A stretch of DNA of 12,068 nt from Monoraphidium neglectum (lineage: Eukaryota; Chlorophyta; Chlorophyceae; Sphaeropleales; Selenastraceae), in contig NW_014012698.1 of assembly GCF_000611645.1 (NCBI RefSeq), forward strand, positions 6,562 to 18,629. Reading direction: 5' to 3'. Below the pieces are notes generated by a model. The model searched no databases and had not been told where the DNA came from. It saw nothing but the letters and a program-made list of their open reading frames with translations. A program made the translations under genes and the position numbers. Shown here in pieces: positions 1 to 9,900 of this stretch (its first letter is position 1; every line of letters starts with the position of its first letter).

Positions 1-20
1 GCTGCTGCTGCTGCTGCTGC
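1..20. repeat. GCT trinucleotide microsatellite, about 6.7 units, open at the window edge
   Basis: Six full GCT units plus GC run from the first base. The array may extend left of the window, so its true length is unknown. It appears intronic. If translated it would give poly-Ala, poly-Leu or poly-Cys depending on frame, but no exon is supported here. Confidence 0.85.
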
Positions 21-154
21 CAGCTCTGTTAGCACAAGTTTCAGCCGTTCCAAGGGTGGATTTGCCTTGTGTCACATGGTCCTGGGGAATTTGCTCTGGC
101 GACTGTGCACCTGCCAATGCGGCCAATGTCTTGGTTTTCTGACAAACCCTGCAG
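1..154 (+). other. DYNC2H1: 3' part of an intron upstream of exon 1
   Basis: No dynein-like peptide can be found in any frame here, although the residues that precede [11 protein letters not shown] in the family are well conserved. The segment ends CCCTGCAG at 147-154, a good acceptor. I therefore read it as the end of an intron whose donor lies left of the window. Confidence 0.75.
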
Positions 155-994
155 GCTCCTGACGCTGCCCAATGGAGAGCGCATCCAATTTGGCTCAAAC
201 GTCAATTTCGTTTTCGAGTGTCACAGCTTGGCGTTTGCATCACCTGCCACAGTGTCAAGGTGCGAGCAACCGGTCACATGCATGGTTTGCTCGGAATGGG
301 TATTGCCAGTTTTCTGCTTTGGCTGCTGTTTAGGAGCTGACTGTTGCTGAACCACCTTGACTTCAGTGGCAACGAGACTGCTGAATAAAATCAGCGCCCA
401 CCCACCTACGCTAACCTCGGACAACCTTGGACAGGTGTGGCATGATATACTTGAGCGAGGAGGCCGTGGGCTGGAGGGAGCAGCTGCGGCGCTGGATGGC
501 CTGTCACCCTGGGGCAGATCCCACAGGCGAGGGGGACCTTGCTGCAGCAGCCAGCTGTCAGTGGCCCAGGATGCAGATGCAGCCCGGGCGTTGCAGCCAC
601 GCTGCAAATCTGGGCAGCAGCAGCGCTTGTACACAAGGCCACACCTCTTGCCACCGCCATTCACTGTCTCTAGCGGCCCCAACCCTGCTTGTGCAATGTG
701 AATATGACATCATCATGCACTCACCTGCATGCTCTTGCGCACAGGTCAGCTCAAGGCGTGGATGGCAGACCTGTTGCCCAGATCCATTGATTGGGCGCTC
801 GCCCGGCCCCGCCCCGCCGAGCCGACGCGAGCCGGGCTGCTAGCCAGCGCCTTTTCCCACCTCGCGCCAGGCGGCGGCGGCAGCGGCGACGGCGGCGTCC
901 GCTCCAAGGGCGAGGCGGCAGCGGCGCTGGCGCGGGGGCTTGGGGCGCATATGGCGCCGGCGACGCGCAGGGAGTTTGCTACTGAGCTCGCCAG
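155..994 (+). other. DYNC2H1: Exons 1-3: C-terminal half of AAA2
   Basis: Exons 155-259, 435-526 and 745-994 encode residues 1-149 of the fragment. Exon 1 opens with the third base of an Arg codon, then [13 protein letters not shown] and [10 protein letters not shown], then ASPATVSR. In dyneins this is the AAA2 strand and sensor region (the 'ASPAT-SR-GM' signature). Exon 2 continues with [10 protein letters not shown]. Exon 3 carries helices ending [16 protein letters not shown], matching the equivalent 'GGN-KSR-EFTKE' region of human DYNC2H1. Exon 3 also holds a Gly/Ser-rich low-complexity loop ([12 protein letters not shown]), probably a surface insertion. The exon 2 end at 526 uses a GC donor; two GT donors at 503 and 557 would also keep phase but give a linker clearly shorter or longer than in the human protein. 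The preceding residues are not encoded at 1-154, so that exon lies upstream. Confidence 0.85.
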
Positions 995-3900
995 GTGTGC
1001 TTGAGCTTGAATCAAAGCGCTGCGGCAGCCGCTTTGCTTGTTCTCAGATGCCCCTGCTGCAATCGCGTTCCCCAGCTGTCTTTACCAGGGCGCTAATAGT
1101 CTGCGTTGCTGGTCCTCCTCCTGCTGCTGACAGGTGGAGCGGAGAGGCGAGCGGCCCGTTGCTGGACGTGGCACCCTCAGAAGACCCCCTAGACACCTTG
1201 GATGCGGATGATCTGTCCTCCACAGCCCTGCAGCGCCTGCAGCAGCTGCCTTCCATGCTAGATCAGGGGCCCGAAGGGGCCGCGCCGGGCAGCGGCGCCG
1301 TGTACGCGGGCGGCGGCCTGGTGATGACCGACAGCGCGCGGCAGCTGCTGGCGCTGGTGGCGCCGTGGCTCAGGGACTCCGAGCCCTTTCTCCTGGTGAA
1401 TCCGTATATTTGGCTGCGGTCAGGGGCTTTGTTTGCTGCCTGGTGTCTGCGCACAGGCACAAATGGTGGCTGCTCGTGAGGAGGGCGTATTTTTGGGGTC
1501 TGTAGGGGGGAGGCAAGAAGTCGTGACTGGTGTGTCCGCCTGCCCGGCCTGCAACCCAGGTCGGCCCGGAGGGTTGCGGCAAGGCGACGGCGCTGCGACA
1601 CTGCTTCGCGCGCCTACGGCGCCGCGGGGGCGTAGCGGTGGCAGAGGTACACTGCAGCGCGGCCACGGGGGCTGCGCAGGTCATCGACAAGCTCGTGCAG
1701 GTGAGGGTGACACGGCGGGGGGTGCTGACACGCGGTGACATCACAGTGGCACCTTGAAATCTCTGCATGGCTTTAGAGGGGGCTCTTGGTGCAGGATCAC
1801 AAGCACTGTCAAATGCGAGATGTTTCCGTGGGTTCTAGAGAAGTTGCACGGCAACAAAAGCCTCACATGCGCCGCCGCAGGTTTGCGGCAAACCCGTGAC
1901 GACCGCCACGGGGCGCGTGCTGCGGGCCGAGACCGGGCGGGTCATCCTCCTGCTGAAGGACATCAACTTGCCTAGGTGTGGCGCAACGGGTGACCTAGTG
2001 ATCTGGCCGACACTCGACCGTCGGGAATCGCAACAACAGCAGAAGTGCCCTTGCCGCTGCTGCTACCGCTGCCTACCTGATCGCAAACGTATCCTTGCTT
2101 TCCTGCCTGACTGATGACCAGGCCGGACAAGTATGACACCATGCAGCTGGCAGAGCTGCTGCAGCAGCTGCTGGCGCACGGAGGTTACTATGATGAGGGC
2201 CTCGAGTTTGTGCGCCTTGAGAGGGTGCAGGTGCGCCCCATCCAATGAAACCCGGAACCCTGGGTGTGAGGCAACACTGCTATCCAGGGGAACTCCACTT
2301 CAAGCATTGTACTCGAGATTAGACAGGAGGTTTTGGGCATGGACGCACGCATTCATGATTCACACAGACTTCATTTGATGCCTTGCACATTCGCATGGCT
2401 TTGATTAGCAGCCGGCTTGACAACACATCCCTGGGCGCGCGCAGGTTGTGGGCATGCTGGTGCCCGGCAGCGCCGGCCGTGCCCCGCTGAGCGCCCGCCT
2501 GCTGTCCCGGCTGCGGCTGGCGGCGGTGGGGGCCCCTGATGCTGCCGAGCTGGAGGCGGTCTGTACGCACATATTTAGAGAGGTGTGTTGTGGGGCCTGT
2601 GTCCTGCGGGGCATAGGACGTCACGAAAGCATGACAAAGTGAAGTCTGTGAGCCGAAATTTATTGCGCAGACGTCGTCGTTGCTCTGTTCTATGTCGTGC
2701 ATCCCAAGGTTGCCAGCGTCCATTGACTTGTGACGGCCGTAAAAGCGGCGCTCGTGCTCTAGGACTGAAATCCTCCCATGGTTACTAATCATCGTCACCA
2801 GACATTTGATGGTGGTGACGCCAGCGGCGGCGTCGCGAGCGCCGCCCAGCGCAAGGCGCGCGCGGCCGTCGCCGCGCAGGCGCCCGCAGTGGCCGCCGCC
2901 ATGGCGTCGCTCTACAGCCAACTCCTGGACAGCTGCGATTCTGGAGCCGGGGAAGGCGGGGAGGCGGCACACGGGGTGTGGCAGATCACCCCAAGGGACC
3001 TGTCAATTCTCATTAGAGGCCTGGCAAGGTGGATTTTGAGCACGGCTCCTGCTGTTTGGTGGAGTGCCAATCAGGCGACTGGCCGCCTTGTGACGGACCT
3101 GGCAAAAACAGCAAGTCTGAGTCATCGATGGGGCAGAACCAGGGGCAGGCGCCCCTCTGCTAAACATCCAAATGCAAGTTTCTCCTCCTCATGCGCGATC
3201 CCCCAGGTATGACTTTTCGGAGACGCCTCTCCCCCAAGCCCTTGCACATGAGGCCCGCCGCGTCTTCGGCGACCGCCTGCGCGGCGCGCCGGCCGCGACC
3301 GCCGCCTTCGAGCGCGCTTTCCTGGCGGCGCTCGAGCGGTCGGGGCTGAAGGGCGTCGCGGGGGCGGCCGGGGGCGCGGGGGCCAAGGAATACTACACCA
3401 CCCTCGGCACGCCGGCCGAGGAGCGGCTCAGGGCGGCAGCAGCTGGTGAGGGGCCAAAGGGGTGACCGGGATGCCCGCAGCGACTGGCAACGATCCAAAT
3501 GCCTGCCTGCTTCCTCAATTGTCGTAATCTGATGCTGGTAAGCAGAACAAGAGCCGCTCCTCAATCCCCTATAGGGTCGGCCCTCCCCCTGGCGCGCCTG
3601 CCTGCCGGCGCCTTCACGGACGTCGTGCGCGGCGCCCTCAAGTCCTTTGAGCGGGAGGTCAAGGAGCTTGGGCTGCTGCTGGGGCCGGAGGTGAGTGTTT
3701 ATATCTCGATCATGGCGTGTGCACATAAAGCTCCCTGGGCCATCAAGCAGCTGAGAAAGGAGGCAGGGTGGAGGCACAGGGGCGGTGTTCCCTTGAAGGA
3801 AGGCTACGTGGACGACTGCATTAGCCGCTTCGGGCAGCTTGCTGAGGAGTGGTGTGCTCGCATATTGCGTGATCGCACGGGACATTTGGCCCTGTTTGCA

Positions 3901-6900
3901 CAGGGATGGTGGCAGGTCAATATGTACAGCACAGGCGAGGGTTTGTGTGGGCGCCACCGACAGCCAAAATCTCATCCCTTAAACTACTGGTATTCACACA
4001 CCCTAGGCTCCGCCGCAACATCCTTGCAAAGCTCTTTCCTGCAACCAACCCCTCCCCCACCACCACCCCTACCCCCGCCTCAGGCCCTGGAGCGCATCAG
4101 TGCCCTTGACCGCGCCCTGTCAGACCCGCCCCGTGGCGCCGCGCCCGGCGGCGTCGTGATCTGCGGCGCGGGCGGCAGCGGGCGGCGCGGCCTGGCGCGG
4201 CTGGTCGCGCACGCGCACGGGCTGGAGCTGTGGACGCCGCGGATGGGGCGGTGCGTTGGGGCTTCCGTCCCTCTCTTGTCCCTGACCCGGAGGGAAAATC
4301 CGTCTGCATTAGCGGCTGAAGGTTGACAAACGCCACCTTTGTGAAGCGCCCCGTCCACCATCCCCATGTGCCGCAACGTGTTGTGGCATCCCATCGTCCT
4401 TTGTTGGTGTCCAATTTTTGGCAGCACTTGGGCCTGATACAGCAGCTAAGAGAAAGGGTCTGATCAGCCACCAATGCAACCATTTCTGAACGTCCCCTTG
4501 CAGGGGCTACACGCCCCGCAGCTTCAGGGCGGACCTGCGGGAGCTGCTGAGAAGCTGCGGCGGCCCCGAGGGGCGGCGGCGGCTGATGCTGCTGGAAGAC
4601 CATCAGCTTGGGGATGCGGGTGCGTGGGTGACCGACCCTCAAGGAGATGTGTTGTCGGGGCTGATACGGACGACGCACTGGTGGATTGGTCGCGGTAGAC
4701 AGCCGGTCAGCTGCCTGGCTTACAGTACAGATTCCGGTCGCATGGCAGTGCTGCAGAGAGCGGTTATGCGCGGGAGGCGATGAGGTGCTTGCAGCTCTGT
4801 AATGATGTGCGGTGCTCGCTTTCGGCGCTGCCTGCCCTCCACCAGTGGCCAGCGGCCCAGCTTACGTTGCACAATTACCTGTCCCCAATCCGCGCTCATA
4901 TCTGCAAACCACGTGTTTCCTCTCCAATTCGGCCCCAGGCATCCTTGAGCTGGTGAACAGCTTGCTGGCCGGTGGCGAGGTGCCGGGCCTCTGGTCAAAC
5001 GACGAGTTGACCAAGGAGGTCGCGCCCCTGGAGTCCGCCCGCGACGCGGATGCCAATTGGCGTGGCCCGCCGGGCGCGGCGGGGCTGTACGCCTATTTCC
5101 TACACAGGATCAAGGTGGGCCTCCCTGGCGATCTGGCAACCCCTGTTTGAAACATATCACCTTCTTTTATGCTGCCGCGTGGTCTTGAACGGCCTCGTGA
5201 GACGCGGCACGGCATCAACTACCAGCCTCATGCGCACGGCATCATCAACCCTCCAGCTCCACCTCCGTACTATCCAATATCCCTCTCAAAAATAAATCCC
5301 CAGTAGCCAATCATCATTTGACTGTGCTGCCCCAACCACGCCCCGCACCACCCACACACCTGTTGCAGCTGAACCTGCGCATCGTCGTTTGCCTGGACAC
5401 CGGCCGCCCTGAGCTGCTGGCATCGCGCCTGGCCGCAAACCCCGCGCTGCAGAGCTGCTGCGTGGGCATGGCGTGGCCCGGCTGGGGGGACGACACCCTG
5501 ACGGCAATGGCCAAGGCGCGGCTCGAGGTGCGGGCGCAGCTTATGGCACCGCCTGTTTGCGGCAGGGTAGTAAGTGTCGCACCAACGTGACCGGGCATCA
5601 GGCTCTCACCAGCTCACCTGTCGTAGCATAATTACCAGCCCACGATGACGGCTGTCAATGCTCTGCTTCGCAGGCGTTCCTGACCGTTCAAGGCGCCCAG
5701 GCCGAAGACGACGGTGCCGCAGCCATTCGAGACGCCGCCGCAACGAAGGCTGTCGCCCTCCACTCGAGCGCCGCGCGCCGCCTCGGCGCCGCACCGCGCC
5801 ACTTCCCTGCGCTGCTGGCGCAGTACGCCACGATATTCACTGGAAAACGGAAGCAGCTCACCGAGCAGCAGGCGTTTCTGCAGGTGCGCGTGTGGTACAG
5901 CTCAGCAAATTCACGGACGTGCATGCGGCTTCTTCCTTGCTGTGCAGGCAGATGGGGGATAATCTTCTCGCAGTTGTCCTGCCACAAAGTGCAGCGGGAT
6001 GCCGAGGCTTCGGGAGCCCCTCTCGCCCGCGCCAGCGGCCAAGCAGGTCCACACGCGTGTTCCCTCTGAAAACCCAACCCAGGGTGGCCTGTCCAAGCTC
6101 TCCGAGGCGGCGTCCAAGGTTGACGACCTGGGCCGCCAGGCGCAGTCGCAGAGGGCCCTGCTCACGACCAAGCAGCAGGAGGCGGACTCTGCGCTCTCAC
6201 ACATCCAGGCAAGTGCGGGTGGGGGGGGATGGATTGGTGCCCCGCCTTTGCCACTGATGGCCTGGCATCGATGAATGGCGCAGTGCTATTGATTTGAAAT
6301 GAACCGCGTGCTTCTTTCCCTGGGCTTGCGCACGGCTTAGGTGGCAGCCAGCAAGGCGGGCGTCCTCTCAGTCAAGGTTATCATATCACCAGAGCCACGA
6401 GCGCTCGTTCCAATCTATAAACGAAGCGTCCTGCAACAGACTGAGTCCTCCTGTGGAGCCTCTGGATGACGCTGCACCCTCAACGTGCATCCGAACACCG
6501 CACCCTGACCGCAGTCCTCCATGGAGACGGCCGCAGAGCGGCGCCGCGAGGTGGAGGTGCTGCGGCGCCAGCTGGCACAAGATGAGGGCGCGCTGCAGGA
6601 CCGGAGGGGTGGGTGATGCGATCGGAGCCGGGCTGACAGGGGCAGTCCGGCCTGAAACCCGGTGGGGCCAGGGATATAATGGGCCAGAGTGGGGCCATGG
6701 ATGAGAAACGAGCCTGTTTGTTCACCCATCACATTGGTCACGACATGTGCATTATTAGGTTAATACATTTCTGATCTGACTTGCTTCACCTTCAAGACTG
6801 CGACCTGACCGCTCCCCACCATCTGCAGGTCGTGTTGAAACCGAGCTGGCAGACGTGCAGCCACTCCTTGATGCAGCGCGCGCCGCGGTGGGCGGCATCA

Positions 6901-9900
6901 AATCTGAGCACCTGTCGGAGATCCGCTCCCTGCGCATGGCACCAGATGCAATAAGGTGGGCGCATGCGTTGGCAGCAGCTCAGGTCAATCGCCGCGCTCC
7001 AACATCAAAGACAATTTTGCTGCTGGTATAGGAGAGTGATTCGTGGGTAAAATCACAGCGCCGCCACAATCACAGTAGAGGGTTTGATGGGCACTGCTTG
7101 ATGAGCAACACCCCCCGTTTCTGTGCCTGGCGCCAGGGATGTCCTGGAGGGCGTGCTGCTGCTGATGGGCCAGGAGGACACGAGCTGGGCGGCGATGCGG
7201 TCGTTCCTGGGGCGCAGGAGTGTGAAAGAGGACATCATCAACTACGACGCGAGACGGTGGGGACGCGTGCGCTCGAATGCGCGTGCATGTGGCTGTGTTC
7301 GTGTTCGTGTGTGTGCGTGTGTGCACGCGCGCGCGCACGTGTGCGTGAGTGTCTGTGTGTGTGTAATTACGGGAGTGTTCGTGCTTGCATGCATACTTGA
7401 GTGTTGGTGCACTGATGCGCCCTGTTGTGTGTGTTGATGCGGGTTCAGAGATGAGGGGTTGCGTGTGCCCGGCATTTATCTGGTTGGCATTCACCTGGGC
7501 AGGCGCGGGGTGCTCAACGTCCAAGTGTGGGTCCATACGCTTGCTCATTGTGGAGAGAGGGCGGAGAGACCCACACGTGCACTAGAGAGTGTGTGCATGC
7601 TTGAGGGGATGCAGATGTCAGAGTGCGCTTTTCTGCTTGCTTGTCTGTGACCGCAGTGGCCTGCGGTCATAACCTGTGCCTACTCTTACTGCTACAAACA
7701 CGCACATCCTGTATATCCTGCCTTCCTCCGTTCCCCACATTTCCAGGATATCTCCCGCCATGCGGTCCAAGGTTGACAAGCTCCTCAAGGCCAAGGGCCA
7801 GTCGTTTGAGAGAGAGGTGGGCAGCGTGCCATGTACGCACAGGGCCTGCGATGATGCCCAAGCGCCCAATTACGGGCTTGCCTCGCACACCTCTCTCACT
7901 GCCGTTTGAGCGAGAAGTGGGGCAGTGTGACGTGTTTGTGCTCAATCACCTGCAAGTGGCCCTTGCATGAGCCATGAGTCATCGTCAGGCATGTCGCCAG
8001 CCCCAGTGCACACAACGATCAACCCTGCCCCCTTAACCCTGCAGGTCATCTACCGCGCCAGCCAGGCCGCCGGCCCCATGGCCGGGTGGGTCAAGGCCAA
8101 CATTGCGTACGCAGCAGTCATGGACAAAGTGAGTCAGGGCCTGGGTGTCGGACTCACAAGGAGGCTGGGGCCGCTCCGCCAAGTCAGACCTGTCACCGCC
8201 TGGTTGTATCAGTGCACCAACACAGGTTTGCTGATTTGTTGCTGGCCCTACAAATGTATAGCTCTGCAAGCCTACAGGTCCCAGATACATTGCCTTCTTG
8301 TGGCCCCTGCCGCCAACCACTATACGGCCTGCCGCCAAACACCCCACGCAGGTGGCACCCCTGCAGGCTGAGCTTGACGCCGTGATGGCTGGCCTAGCTG
8401 ATAGCACCGCGCGGCTGGGGCAGTGCGAAGGGGAGCTAGGGCAGCTCGATGATCAGGTGAGGGCTTGCTGACTTACCTGGTGTGACCCTGTGGCTGCCCC
8501 TGCCATCGATGATCAGTGAATCCTTTGCTCATGTCAGTTGCAGCCACCTTGAAGTTCTTTGTGTGTCACCTTCAACCGCCCAAACTCGTGTCCTGCCGCC
8601 CACAGATTTACCCATTAGCTCCCCAAAAAGGGCGGCCACTTGCAAGTGACGATTAACACAATTGCACCTGCCAACCACCATCCACTAGGTCGCACGCCTC
8701 AAAGTGGATTTCCAGCTTCGAGTGCGCGAGGCTGAGACGCTCAGGCTCCAGCTCTCAAAGGCGGAGGAGACACTCTCAGCTGCTTCGGGTGCGCCTGGCG
8801 TGCACCGCTTGGCGTGTCACAAGTACAATGCAGGCATCCATTCTGGGGGCACCAAATCGCCAGACATGGGCAGTATCACCGCCCCGAACGTTGCGCACGC
8901 GCCTGTTACCCGTCGCGAATACGGCACTAAAGACCTTGCCGCTCGTGGCCGCTGCGCCGCCGCGGCTGCCGCCCGCAGGCCTGCTGGATAAGCTGTCTGG
9001 GGAGCGCGGCCGCTGGGCCTCCCAGCTGTCGTCGCTGGCGTCCGGCCTGGCTGCGCTGCCGCTCGAGGCGCTGCTGGCGGCCGCGGGCGTGGTGCACCTC
9101 AGCGGCCAACCGGAGGATGTCCGTGCGGCCGTGTCGGCCGAGTGGGCAAGGTGAGCTGGAAGTTAAGCGCGCTCGTACCACATACCCTGAATGCAGGGCC
9201 AAGGGCGCGCCTCGCAAGGCCAACAACCGCTTTGGCCGCCGGCTGGATGTAAAAGCTTGTGAGGCAGGGACTTTACAGAGGGCAAAAGCAAGACACTTGG
9301 ATCATGCACCAACCACCATTCCCCTCAAGCACACGCCATCCGCATCTCTTGGGCATTCAACATCACTCTGTTTGCCGTGCCCCCATCACAGGCTGCTGGG
9401 GCTCCAACCCGGCTTCAGCACGACCAAGTTCCTGCATTCAGAGGCCGAGGGCCTTGCCTGGCAGTCCAGGGGGCTCCCAGGCGATGAGCTGTCGCTGCAC
9501 AACGGCGCAGCCATTCTTGCTGCCGTTGGGGCGCCGCTGATCGTGGACCCGTCCTGCAGGGTAGGTCTGGGCCCAGGCCGCGACCACACGAACACGCACG
9601 CGCTCGCCCCGTGCAGAAACCTGCCTCGACTGCACAACACAAACACAGCAACCGCCGCCAGCAAGGACCGTTGCAGCAAGTCGCCACTGATTAATTTGTG
9701 AGTGAGCGAATTCCTTGCCCGCTGTATACCCCTGAATGACACTGCCCAGGCCGTCGAGTGGCTCAGGGCGCAGCTGGCGGCCGGCGGCGCCGCCCCAGAG
9801 GTGGTGCAGCTGCAGGACCCACGGTTCGCCACCACCCTCGAGCTGGCGGTCAGATTCGGCAAGGTGCTCGGGCGGGGCGGGGCCTTGCCACAGTGCAGGT

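Larger units (their letters stand above)
6829..8128 (+). other. DYNC2H1: Exons 19-22: end of CC1 and the microtubule-binding domain
   Basis: Exons 6829-6955, 7137-7256, 7747-7816 and 8045-8128 encode residues 955-1088. Exon 19 reads [19 protein letters not shown], then [20 protein letters not shown], the end of CC1 and first helix of the microtubule-binding domain. Exon 20 reads [20 protein letters not shown], then [19 protein letters not shown]. Exon 21 reads [20 protein letters not shown]. Exon 22 reads [20 protein letters not shown], ending AYAAVMDK. This is the best conserved part of the fragment: from exon 19 to 22 I can match human DYNC2H1 as I recall it without gaps. It contacts the microtubule at the stalk tip. 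There is no extra flap insertion between the helices of the kind seen in some axonemal dyneins. Exon 21 is only 70 bases and lies between two unusual introns. Confidence 0.92.

Noticed and set aside
221..682. Minus-strand open frame (153 codons)
   Set aside because: It is antisense to exons 1-2 and has no recognisable domain; the plus-strand dynein reading explains the exons.
2319..2972. Minus-strand open frame (217 codons)
   Set aside because: It crosses plus-strand exons 8-9 and introns and has low-complexity composition with no family signature.
3805..3850. Tyr-Val-Asp-Asp string in intron 11 as a reverse transcriptase relic
   Set aside because: Only the four-residue match is seen; no other reverse transcriptase motif flanks it in the right order.
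3160..3975. Long minus-strand open frame (271 codons)
   Set aside because: It lies antisense to exons 10-11 and adjoining introns, shows no recognisable domain, and is explained by high GC content of the coding strand.
4140..4180. Loss of the AAA4 P-loop lysine as a sign of decay
   Set aside because: Human dynein-2 also has Arg at this position as I recall, so it is a family trait.
7257..7480. Short Cys/Val-rich open frames in intron 20
   Set aside because: They are translations of the TG/CG repeat and are not supported by any conserved sequence.
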